Shown here: in pieces, positions 45,824 through 53,805 of the stretch
Numbering within the stretch: position 1 is the first letter of the stretch
Layout: the number at the start of each line of letters is the position of its first letter
DNA from: Pseudoalteromonas denitrificans DSM 6059
GTDB taxonomy: Bacteria > Pseudomonadota > Gammaproteobacteria > Enterobacterales > Alteromonadaceae
Reading direction: 5' to 3'
DNA: 64,000 bases
Assembly: GCF_900112265.1 (NCBI RefSeq)
Contig: NZ_FOLO01000014.1
Span: 1 to 64,000, forward strand
Program-made: the position numbers and the translations under genes
The notes under the pieces: generated by a model
The model's database searches: none
The model's input: only the letters and a program-made list of their open reading frames with translations
What the model was told of the DNA's origin: nothing

Positions 45824-46810
45824 ATGCTTATGACCGAAAAGCCAAAATGCAGATTTCATAGCCCAACTAAACAAAAATGCCAAGAAACAGATATGGGCAC
45901 AGGTTTTTGTTTTTGGCATGATGAAAAGTTTGATAAAAGTGGGCTAAATTTAAAAGATAAGCTTGAGCGATATGCAAAGTCCGGGGGCCTACTTCAAGGA
46001 TTAAAACTTAAACGTGCAAATTTAGATGGCTTAAACCTTGTAAAACCAGGTTCAAAAGAAGGTTATGATTTAAGTGGCAGTGACTTTTATCGTGCAAGCC
46101 TAAAAGGAGCCCATTTATTCAATACCAAAATTGAAAACGGCTCATTAATGAAAGCTAATTTAAATGAAGCTAACTTACATTGTTGTAGTTTAAAAGACAC
46201 TAACTTACTTGGCATAAAATTATTTAATACCAGAATTGATAATATAAATATAGGCATCAAAATATTACAACAAACACAAGCTCAAAGTGCCCTAAATGAA
46301 GGTAAAAAAGACATCGCTTTAGATTATTATGAACAATCAGAAGAGATTTATCGAGATCTGCGTAAAGCAGCTGAATTTCAAGGGCTATTTGAGTTATCAG
46401 GTAAATTCAGTCATCAAGAATTAATAATGAGGCGATACCGTTATCCCAAATGGTCAAAACGCAGAATATTTTCAAAGTTCATTGATTTATTGTGTGGTTA
46501 TGGAGAAAAGCCACTTAATGTAATATTTTTCTCTTTATCCTTAATTTTTTGTTGTGCCATGTGCTACTTCGTTTTTGGTGTTAGTCAATCTAATCACATC
46601 ATTCATTTTAGTTTACAAAACTCTACAGCCGATAATATATCAGCTTTACTCAACAGCTTATATTTTAGTGTTGTGACATTCACGACCTTAGGTTATGGGG
46701 ACATAACACCAGTCGGATACTCACGTTTTATTGCTGCTTGTGAAGCCTTCTCAGGAAGCTTCACCTTAGCACTCTTTGTTGTAGTATTTGTCAAAAAGCT
46801 AACGAGGTAA
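45824..46810 (+). CDS. Pentapeptide-repeat potassium channel with Cys/His N-terminus
   Basis: Three-part protein of 328 residues. The N-terminus has a Cys/His-rich module (C9, H12, C19, C29, H32; ending FCFWHD) that may bind zinc. Residues 57-140 hold pentapeptide repeats (LKRANLDGLNL, LSGSDFYRASLKGAHL, MKANLNEANL). Residues 150-200 look helical, and 230-323 form a two-TM pore of the Ion_trans_2 type with the K+ selectivity filter TTLGYGD (287-293). The pore sequence is intact, so a functional K+ channel gated by the N-terminal modules is inferred. A second in-frame ATG at 45830 is an alternative start. Confidence 0.85.
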   Translation: MLMTEKPKCRFHSPTKQKCQETDMGTGFCFWHDEKFDKSGLNLKDKLERYAKSGGLLQGLKLKRANLDGLNLVKPGSKEGYDLSGSDFYRASLKGAHLFNTKIENGSLMKANLNEANLHCCSLKDTNLLGIKLFNTRIDNINIGIKILQQTQAQSALNEGKKDIALDYYEQSEEIYRDLRKAAEFQGLFELSGKFSHQELIMRRYRYPKWSKRRIFSKFIDLLCGYGEKPLNVIFFSLSLIFCCAMCYFVFGVSQSNHIIHFSLQNSTADNISALLNSLYFSVVTFTTLGYGDITPVGYSRFIAACEAFSGSFTLALFVVVFVKKLTR

Positions 46811-46814
46811 TTTT

Positions 46815-46970
46815 TTAAGTTGCAATTTGCATTTGACTGACAAAAAACAAGCACATAAAAGTAAAGCTAATAAGTCTCAAAAAAAATAGCTGAGAGCGTA
46901 ATTTTTTAATTTCTTTACTTTTTTTAAACATTCTGAGTTCTAAAGCTCGGCAATATTCTTTATTAAACAT
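46815..46970 (-). CDS. Small single-TM protein, hypothetical
   Basis: Predicted 51-residue protein. The basic N-terminal half (FKKSKEIKKLRSQ) is followed by one hydrophobic segment of about 20 residues (LISFTFMCLFFVSQ), consistent with a small inner-membrane protein. The longer frame starts at 47000, but the ATG at 46968-46970 has a near-perfect AAAGGAG site seven bases upstream, which is the main evidence that it is real. It is convergent with the channel gene, only four bases away. Function unknown. Confidence 0.55.
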   Translation of the reverse strand: MFNKEYCRALELRMFKKSKEIKKLRSQLFFLRLISFTFMCLFFVSQMQIAT

Positions 46971-47122
46971 AATAAATCTCCTTTGGAAATTCTGTGTCAA
47001 TAATTAAGCTACATATAAATGAAGCATAATTGATGCCATTAAAGGTTAAAAAACTTAGGAGAATCGATTAGTAAAGTAATAGAAATGATTTGATAAGAAG
47101 TTGTATGGTGATGAATTTGAAG

Positions 47123-47159
47123 CTAGAAATAAAACCAAAAAATTGGGTTTTATTTCTAG
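47123..47159 (-). terminator. Hairpin downstream of sapC, likely terminator
   Basis: CTAGAAATAAAACC (47123-47136) and GGTTTTATTTCTAG (47146-47159) form a perfect 14-bp stem, starting 13 bp after the SapC-like stop on the minus strand. The T-run lies within the loop and stem rather than after it. Confidence 0.6.
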
Positions 47160-47172
47160 ATCTCAGTTTTTA

Positions 47173-47880
47173 CTACATCTGCTCAGATTTTAATTTTGCT
47201 AAGCGGTTTATTTGATGCAAAGAAGTTAAAAATGAGTATATAGGACCTAAGAATCCGCGCTTACGGATATCTAAAAAGTCTTCATCAGATAATTCATTTA
47301 ATTTTTTCTCATCAATTAAATGAATACCATTAATGTCTCTTTTTTCACCTTTAATTTCTAATGTGAGTGTTTGAGCTATTAACAATTCTTTTTCAGCTAA
47401 GTACTTTGAAAACCCAGCTGTAACTTGGGAAAATTCAATAAAATTAATTAAAGACTCTTTACGACGCTTAAGATAATCTGTTTCCTCACCTTTTTCATCG
47501 AATAAAGCGTGACCTTCATCTTCATTCACTAAGTCACTAGATTCATTGATGCCTACAAGTAATTTAGTTTCATCATTCGGATTTGTAGATAAAACAAATG
47601 GGTAACGTGTAAGTGCATGAGGAATGTATGCTCCTTGCCATTTGTCATCTTTCATAAATAAGTTTTCACCGGGCTCAAGTCCAAATACCACTACCGGTTG
47701 AAATTCACCTGACTCACCATTTTTAATAAAAACTAAAGGATATTCATTTGCAACACGAGAAAATTCATGGGCAACAACTGGAACCAAATGTTGTAATTTT
47801 GTAAACTCAACATTTAAGCCGTTTTTAATTTTTGTTTTTGCATGTTCTTTACTACGTAAAGGTTGGATATTATCCGCCAT
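47173..47880 (-). CDS. SapC family protein
   Basis: Cytoplasmic protein of 235 residues resembling SapC, a family first named from a Campylobacter S-layer locus but found in Alteromonadales, Xanthomonadales and Caulobacterales beside TonB receptors and tryptophan halogenases. The middle has PVVVFGLEPGENLFM and YIPHALTRYPFVL, the best family landmarks. The frame extends to 47937, but the ATG at 47878-47880 follows GGAGAG by eight bases and is preferred. Function is unknown. It is the last gene of the receptor-halogenase-SapC module but has a 240-bp leader containing its own palindrome. Confidence 0.8.
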   Translation of the reverse strand: MADNIQPLRSKEHAKTKIKNGLNVEFTKLQHLVPVVAHEFSRVANEYPLVFIKNGESGEFQPVVVFGLEPGENLFMKDDKWQGAYIPHALTRYPFVLSTNPNDETKLLVGINESSDLVNEDEGHALFDEKGEETDYLKRRKESLINFIEFSQVTAGFSKYLAEKELLIAQTLTLEIKGEKRDINGIHLIDEKKLNELSDEDFLDIRKRGFLGPIYSFLTSLHQINRLAKLKSEQM

Positions 47881-47980
47881 GAGTACTACTCTCCATAAAA
47901 TTAAGATGCCACTACTTTGAATGATATACAGTAGCAATAAAATAAGTGCCTACATATTACATAACTTAGTAACCCAGTCA

Positions 47981-47996
47981 ATTGATAACTATCAAT
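47981..47996. promoter_or_regulatory. Palindrome upstream of sapC
   Basis: ATTGATAACTATCAAT is a perfect 7-bp inverted repeat with a 2-bp centre, about 100 bp upstream of the SapC-like start. It differs from the TGACAACG operators. Possibly an operator; no regulator is assigned. Confidence 0.4.
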
Positions 47997-48120
47997 GTTT
48001 ATAAACTAACTCTTTATGCCTTTCCTTAAGATATAAAAAGAGACAGTTAGATTTATATTTGTACAATTTCCATTATTATTAATAACTATAAATATATCGT
48101 AAATACCAACTAACTAGTTG

Positions 48121-49641
48121 TTAATTTTTAGCTACAGCAGCCTTTAACCCCATTAACCAGTCTTTATGTGGCATTAGATATTTATCAGCCTTATTAACTA
48201 AAACATCATTACTTTTAATAAGAGAGTAACTCTGTTCTATTTCCATTTGAGTTAATTTCGTTGATTTAGTGTCAAATTTCATTCCATAAAGTACATAAAG
48301 AAAATTCTTATCATCAAATAAGTCAAAACGACTAAAAAAGTCTGACTGCTGAGGAGGTTGAAGCTTAAATTTTTGTAAACGCGCTTTTAACTCTTCAGAA
48401 ATAGTATCTGGTTTTTGATTATCTAACCAAAACTGAGAGTCTCTTCTATCAGATATGCAATAATGTAACTTTATAAAGTCAACTACTTTCTCCCAAACAT
48501 ATGTAACAACTTTATTATAATAAGGAATCGATATATCTATATCTGATGCATATCTAGGAAAATTTCGCGCTAATAATTCTGCAGAAAAGTCAGATATTAA
48601 TATTGATGTTGCTTCTAAAGGCTCAAGAAAACCTTGAGCTAACCCTAAAGCTACACAGTTTTTACTCCAAAACTCTTTTCGATAACCTATGTCCATTGAG
48701 ATTTTTCTTGGTGAAATAGAGTCCTTAGGCACATTTAAATATTCAGCATAAAGACTCAAAGCCTCTGTATCACTCATATGTTGACTAGAATAAACAAAAC
48801 CAGTTCCTCGACGGTTAATAAGAGGGATATCCCAAATCCAGCCTGCTTTATGAGCTGTAGCTGTTGTATATGGATTGATATTTTCATCATCTACTAAGGG
48901 CATTTGCTGTACAAGTACTGTATCGGTTAGCAACTCTTTAGCTTTACTTACAAATGGTACTTTTAATTCTTTATCAATTAATATCGAAGAAAAGCCACTA
49001 CAATCAACATAAAAGTCAAAAGGTAACTCTGAGCCTGTATCAGTTAAAAGATGCGAAATATTAGCCTTATCATCTTTTTTTACTCCAACAATCGTTGCAA
49101 ATTCATGAACAACATTGAATCTTTTTTGTGCGTTCTCAGCCAAAAGAGTAGCAAATTTGGTTGCATTAAAATGATAAGCATATGCTAAGTCACCTAAATA
49201 TTCCCCTGAATTTTTTCTTTTAGGAGATAAGCCAAGTTCACATATTCTTGCTTGTATGCCGACATCATCAAAAGGACGACCCTCTCCTTGAGAAACCCAA
49301 AAAGGGCTTATATCAAAGCCTCCCGGATATGGTGTATCAAATGGGTGATAATAATAATTTTCGCCATGTGATTCGGGGTCTAGCCAATTAACAAACTTGA
49401 TCCCTTGTTTAAAAGTTGCATCACAAGAAAGGAGTAACTGTGCTTCTGAAATACCAAATCGTTTTAACCCTTTCATCAAATAAGGTACCGTTCCCTCACC
49501 AACACCAATTGAAGGTACATCTTTTGACTCTAGAACAGTAATTTCAATTTCAGGATCAGCATTAAGCTCGACTCCAAGATGATTTGCCGCTAGCCAACCT
49601 GCAGTTCCCCCTCCAATAATTGCAATACGTTTTATTTTCAT
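48121..49641 (-). CDS. Tryptophan halogenase family flavoprotein
   Basis: FADH2-dependent halogenase-like protein of 506 residues. All hallmark elements of PrnA/RebH-type enzymes are present: FAD-binding IIGGGTAGWLAANHLG at 8-23, SIGVGEGTVPYL at 44-55, the active-site lysine K78 in ATFKQGIKFVNW, the WxWxIP motif W268-P273, and FLEPLEATS at 338-346 with the glutamate paired to that lysine. The enzyme looks competent, yet the setting is a sugar-type uptake locus with no natural-product genes. Paralogues in such loci have unknown substrates. It starts 59 bp after the receptor, beyond a terminator. Confidence 0.9.
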   Translation of the reverse strand: MKIKRIAIIGGGTAGWLAANHLGVELNADPEIEITVLESKDVPSIGVGEGTVPYLMKGLKRFGISEAQLLLSCDATFKQGIKFVNWLDPESHGENYYYHPFDTPYPGGFDISPFWVSQGEGRPFDDVGIQARICELGLSPKRKNSGEYLGDLAYAYHFNATKFATLLAENAQKRFNVVHEFATIVGVKKDDKANISHLLTDTGSELPFDFYVDCSGFSSILIDKELKVPFVSKAKELLTDTVLVQQMPLVDDENINPYTTATAHKAGWIWDIPLINRRGTGFVYSSQHMSDTEALSLYAEYLNVPKDSISPRKISMDIGYRKEFWSKNCVALGLAQGFLEPLEATSILISDFSAELLARNFPRYASDIDISIPYYNKVVTYVWEKVVDFIKLHYCISDRRDSQFWLDNQKPDTISEELKARLQKFKLQPPQQSDFFSRFDLFDDKNFLYVLYGMKFDTKSTKLTQMEIEQSYSLIKSNDVLVNKADKYLMPHKDWLMGLKAAVAKN

Positions 49642-49654
49642 ATTCTTCTCATAT

Positions 49655-49681
49655 AAAAAAGCCCAGTCTAAACTGGGCTAT
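49655..49681 (-). terminator. Intra-operon terminator between TonB receptor and halogenase
   Basis: AGCCCAGT (49660-49667) pairs with ACTGGGCT (49672-49679) around a 4-base loop and runs into six T on the minus strand. It stands between the receptor stop and the halogenase ATG 14 bp further on, so the halogenase is likely made by read-through. Confidence 0.85.
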
Positions 49682-49700
49682 TTTTACTCAAAAATAGCGT

Positions 49701-52349
49701 TTAAAAATTATAACTAACGCCTAACTTATAAGTAGTTTCACCTTTGAAAGACCAAATTGGATTGCCTTCTTGAAGTGCAGCCTTAACCTCTGTGCCAGCT
49801 GCAGCTGCACCATATTGAACATCATCTTCAGCGGTTAGGTTTACAACTTCAAGTCTTAGCGCAATATTATCATTCACACTCCAACCTAAAGTCACGTCTA
49901 AAGTTCCAAAATCATCATGCATGCGGTTACCGTAGTAATTACCATATTCACGCACCATATACTCTGAACGATAGTTATAAGCTGTACGCGCAGAGAATGT
50001 TTCATTCTCCCAATAGGCAACTAAGTTTGCACTGTGTTTTGAAGATTCAGTAAAAACACCTATATTATCGGTATAAACTTCCGCAGGAGCATCCGCATCT
50101 GTGTATGTATAATTTGCATTTAACCCAAAACCATTATCCCAAGCATGATTTATTTGAAACTCAATACCATCAATTGTACCACCACCAGCATTTTGGTAAT
50201 TGTTAACAATCCAACTATCAGCAGGAGTATCCAAATCATTATTAACTACGCCAATTTGTTGATCAACTTCTGTAGTTGCTACAATAAAATTACTGATATC
50301 CTTAACAAAATAAGTCGCAGATACTAGATTGCCACTCCCATAATAATATTCCAAGCTTAAGTCAGCCTGTGAAGATTTCATAGGTAATAAACCAGGATTA
50401 CCATAAGTAATTTGCTCATTTCCACCACGATCATCAGGATAACCCGCAGAGCTTGACAAAAACAAGTTATCATAACTTGGACGCGTAATAGCTTGACCCG
50501 CTGATGCACGTAAAATCAAGTCATCTTGTAAATCAAATGCAACATTTACACTTGGTAATACATCGCTGTAACTGTCTTTTATGCTGCTAACACCAGTACT
50601 CCAACCTTCATTTATTGCAAGATCATCTGCAGGTGAGTTATCAATGACATGACCACTAGAAGTGACATCAGTTTTTATATAACGTAAACCAAAGTTTCCG
50701 CGAAAACCATCACCTTCAAAAGAGAACATACCGTACAAAGAGAAGTTTTCTTCTTCAATTTTGCCATAAGCTGAACGACTATAAGCAAACTTATCAACTA
50801 AAGATAAAGTTCCATCAATCATTGCATCTAGGTTAGCTTTAGGAACAGTCCACTCATCATAACCTAATTTCATTGTGCCACTATATAGGTCTGAACTATT
50901 AAATGAGTTAGTTTTATCTGCATCATAAATGGCGCGATTTTGAGACTTTTCAAATTCATGTTCAGTAAAGCGAACTCCAGCTTCAAACTTATTGATAGCC
51001 CCTAAATCTAAGTCAAAATCAATATCAATTTGCACATAAGTTTCTTCATCCGAGTTAGGACCTTGAATACCAGTCCACTGAGATGTACCTACAGTTGTGT
51101 CTAATTGATCAATACCAAAGCCCATATCACGTCCATTGATATCAATTTGCTTACCTGTGGCATCAACAGTACCAGCCCATTGAACTTGATTAAACTTATC
51201 ACCCCACCAGCCATAGCCAAAGTTTGCACTCATTTGAGTACCACCTTCTGCCTTGGTATTTCCCGCGATTACTTCTAAAGTAAAACCTTCACCTTCATAC
51301 TTGGCATTTAGTTCAAAAGTATCAGAAGTCATCTCACCTTTACGAGCCCAATTTTGGAAGAAAACTCTTGAAGGATCACTCTCGGGTGTTACACTTAAAG
51401 TACAAACACCAGCGGCATTGAACTTCTGACAATTAGAGTCTCCATCACCCCAATCTGTATCAGTATTTATGTACATATTAGCACCAATACTATCAGCACC
51501 TAATTCCAAAGAGAGTATATGCGCACCAAACTCTAAGTTATCGGTTGGCCTATATTGGAAAGTTGCGTCTAATGCTGTACGTTCCTGTTCTTGAAGAAAG
51601 CTAGATGGCTGTATAGATGATCTACCACCCCAATCTAAATCAGCTTCAGTTCCAACACGTAGATATTCGCGGTCAACATATGATCCAGCAACTAAAACAC
51701 CAAAAGTTTCTTCATCATTTTTCCAGCTATATAGAGCCGAAACTTCCGGTGATACTTCTTCATTAATAGTTCCATATTCACTTTTTGCTGAAGCAAATAC
51801 AGAGTTAGCTTTCATATCAAGTGGCTTACGTGTTTTAACAATTACAGTACCACCAATACCACCCTCAACTAAGTTAGCTTGGGTTGACTTATAAATTTCC
51901 ATACCACCGATCAATTCAGATGGCAGCATAGAATAATTAAAGGAGCGATCTATATTTAATTGATCATACCAGCCTGTAGATGCTACATTTTGACCATTTA
52001 ATGTTGTTAGTGTCATCACAGGATCCGTACCCCTTATAGATACGGACGAGCCTTGACCAAATGAGCGTCCAACTGTAATTCCAGGAACACGACCTAGCGC
52101 CTGACCAACATCAGAGTCTGGAAATTTACCGATATCTTCAGCACTCACAGCATCAATTACCGCATTTGAAAATCTTTTTGAGTTTATATTGGCTTTATTC
52201 GAAGCGCGTAAACCGCGTACTTCAATGACTTCTACATCTTCTTTAATTTTGACTTCATCAGCCGCAAATACTGAACCGCTAAAACCAGCGCTCATTGCAA
52301 GACCAATATTAACCGCTAATATATTTCTTTTAAATTTTTTAGCTAACAC
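49701..52349 (-). CDS. TonB-dependent outer-membrane receptor under LacI control
   Basis: Outer-membrane receptor of 882 residues with a signal peptide (cleavage after GSVFA), a TonB-box-like VEVIEVRGLRAS, a plug with FPDSDVGQALGRVPGITVG and SVSIRGTDP, and a barrel ending in YKLGVSYNF. It belongs to the same large receptor class as the gene at 29336. The start is GTG at 52347-52349 with GAGGGG six bases upstream. Two TGACAACGYTGTCA operators lie 55-100 bp upstream, so it is expected to be induced by the ligand of the LacI-family protein at 55721. The ligand is probably a saccharide. Confidence 0.9.
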   Translation of the reverse strand: MLAKKFKRNILAVNIGLAMSAGFSGSVFAADEVKIKEDVEVIEVRGLRASNKANINSKRFSNAVIDAVSAEDIGKFPDSDVGQALGRVPGITVGRSFGQGSSVSIRGTDPVMTLTTLNGQNVASTGWYDQLNIDRSFNYSMLPSELIGGMEIYKSTQANLVEGGIGGTVIVKTRKPLDMKANSVFASAKSEYGTINEEVSPEVSALYSWKNDEETFGVLVAGSYVDREYLRVGTEADLDWGGRSSIQPSSFLQEQERTALDATFQYRPTDNLEFGAHILSLELGADSIGANMYINTDTDWGDGDSNCQKFNAAGVCTLSVTPESDPSRVFFQNWARKGEMTSDTFELNAKYEGEGFTLEVIAGNTKAEGGTQMSANFGYGWWGDKFNQVQWAGTVDATGKQIDINGRDMGFGIDQLDTTVGTSQWTGIQGPNSDEETYVQIDIDFDLDLGAINKFEAGVRFTEHEFEKSQNRAIYDADKTNSFNSSDLYSGTMKLGYDEWTVPKANLDAMIDGTLSLVDKFAYSRSAYGKIEEENFSLYGMFSFEGDGFRGNFGLRYIKTDVTSSGHVIDNSPADDLAINEGWSTGVSSIKDSYSDVLPSVNVAFDLQDDLILRASAGQAITRPSYDNLFLSSSAGYPDDRGGNEQITYGNPGLLPMKSSQADLSLEYYYGSGNLVSATYFVKDISNFIVATTEVDQQIGVVNNDLDTPADSWIVNNYQNAGGGTIDGIEFQINHAWDNGFGLNANYTYTDADAPAEVYTDNIGVFTESSKHSANLVAYWENETFSARTAYNYRSEYMVREYGNYYGNRMHDDFGTLDVTLGWSVNDNIALRLEVVNLTAEDDVQYGAAAAGTEVKAALQEGNPIWSFKGETTYKLGVSYNF

Positions 52350-52403
52350 AGGATTCCCCTCGAATCATTTAGTTATATTTATTCACTTTCTGCCCAGTGA
52401 AAA

Positions 52404-52417
52404 TGACAACGCTGTCA
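52404..52417. promoter_or_regulatory. LacI operator O1 of the TonB receptor
   Basis: TGACAACGCTGTCA, a CG-centred palindrome identical over 14 bp and its A-rich flanks to the site at 55576 beside lacI. It is 55 bp upstream of the receptor GTG. Confidence 0.82.
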
Positions 52418-52435
52418 AAACTCATCCAAAATAAT

Positions 52436-52449
52436 TGACAACGTTGTCA
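52436..52449. promoter_or_regulatory. LacI operator O2 of the TonB receptor
   Basis: TGACAACGTTGTCA, a perfect palindrome. Its centre is 32 bp from that of O1, about three helical turns, allowing cooperative binding on one face. Confidence 0.82.
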
Positions 52450-52831
52450 TCTAGATACAAACCATACACATAAAATCACATCTTTGCTACATTTATTTTG
52501 TGTTTTTCATACAAAAATAGCGTTAAATTTCATCACTTGTTAAAACAAACGATGAACATAATTTAAATCAGCTATTTATATTTTTACATTCTGATATTGT
52601 ACCTGCAAGATATTATATAATGTTACCCTTGTGTGTAAAGATGTAACCCATCGATAATTTATCATTATAGGTACTATAATATATTTTGATGATGCTCATT
52701 AACTCAATTAAAGATTTTAATATTAGGTATTTACGAGGATTTATAAGAATAAGATGAAAGGATAAATTTTATTTGGGAAAAGATAAGATTTACTATATTA
52801 ATACAAAATAAACCTTATCTAGATAATAATA
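52450..52831. other. Intergenic region with hairpin after pgl
   Basis: AT-rich and without a visible gene. AGATAAG (52781-52787) and CTTATCT (52814-52820), each extended by a TTTA/TAAA pairing, form a hairpin followed by TTTT on the minus strand. This is a likely terminator for pgl just downstream of its stop. The receptor promoter should lie near the operators at its left edge. Confidence 0.5.
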
Positions 52832-53542
52832 TTATGGTGCCCAGTATACTTCAACAGTCACTTCCGTTTGATTTAATATAGCACGTAGTGGCATATCTTT
52901 TATTTCACCACTCATTTTTGCTTGTTTATAAACAGCGAGTTTTTCTTCGCCACTTATAAGTAATTTAACAACTTTAGATTGTTTTATTGCATGTAAAGTT
53001 AATGATAATCTTTGTGTGATATCACCCGTCACATCACTTTTAATCGCATCGATTGCACAAACAAAATCAGTTGTTGTTAAAGCATGTTCTAGTCCTTGTG
53101 CATTAGGGAACAAGGATGCTGTATGACCATCAGGTCCCATGCCTAAAATTGTAATATCAAATGGTTTTTTTAGTTTTTTGAAAGTTAGTTCACATTCTAC
53201 CTGTCCTTCTTGAGCAGTAATATGTGCGTTTTTCATCGATACAAAGTTTGCTTTTAGGGCTTCATTTTGTAGTAATGTTTCTTTTATGAATGTTTCATTA
53301 CTTTTTTCATGGCTTGGGTCTACCCAACGCTCATCGACCATAACAACATCAACTTGATCCCACGCTAGCGGTAAATGGGATAACTGTTGATAAGCTGGTT
53401 TTGGAGAAGACCCACCTGATACACAAATAACAGCACGCCCGTCATCTTTAATTCCTTGCTCTAAACCTTGCTCAATACTCTGTGCCAAATCAGCTGTTAA
53501 TTCAGTTTTAGAATTAAAAAATTTCTCAATGATATTATTCAT
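52832..53542 (-). CDS. pgl: 6-phosphogluconolactonase
   Basis: Hydrolyses 6-phosphogluconolactone in the oxidative pentose-phosphate / Entner-Doudoroff route. The 236-residue protein belongs to the NagB-like DevB family: CVSGGSSPKPAYQQL near residue 42, VVMVDERWVDPSHEKSN near 66 and ILGMGPDGHTASLFP near 132, the last carrying the catalytic His. AGGAC eight bases before the ATG is the ribosome site. In many Alteromonadales pgl sits with zwf, edd and eda; here it follows pgi instead, with a 263-bp spacer holding a strong hairpin. Confidence 0.93.
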   Translation of the reverse strand: MNNIIEKFFNSKTELTADLAQSIEQGLEQGIKDDGRAVICVSGGSSPKPAYQQLSHLPLAWDQVDVVMVDERWVDPSHEKSNETFIKETLLQNEALKANFVSMKNAHITAQEGQVECELTFKKLKKPFDITILGMGPDGHTASLFPNAQGLEHALTTTDFVCAIDAIKSDVTGDITQRLSLTLHAIKQSKVVKLLISGEEKLAVYKQAKMSGEIKDMPLRAILNQTEVTVEVYWAP

Positions 53543-53727
53543 TTTTATGTCCTAGATCCAAGCAATGGAATTTATAAATACAATAAGTTACAGTTTTATA
53601 CACGATTTAGGGAAATCTAAATGAAAAATTATAGATATGTATAAAAGAAGAAGATAATAATATGATTATTGTTTTGACGCTATCTAAGAATTGCGCTCTC
53701 ATCTAAGTAAAATACAAAATGAGTAAA

Positions 53728-53763
53728 GGGAGCCTGTGTTCCTCTCACAAAATCACAGGTCCC
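53728..53763 (-). other. Strong hairpin between pgi and pgl
   Basis: GGGAGCCTGTG (53728-53738) pairs with CACAGGTCCC (53754-53763) with one bulge and a 15-base loop. On the minus strand it begins 43 bp past the pgi stop and is GC-rich against an AT-rich background. A following T-tract is weak (CCCTTTACTCATTTTG). It may be a terminator, a processing site that sets pgi/pgl ratios, or part of a structured leader for pgl. Confidence 0.55.
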
Positions 53764-53805
53764 AATATCTCCAGCGCTACCCGTTCAAGGTATTCTATTT
53801 AAACT

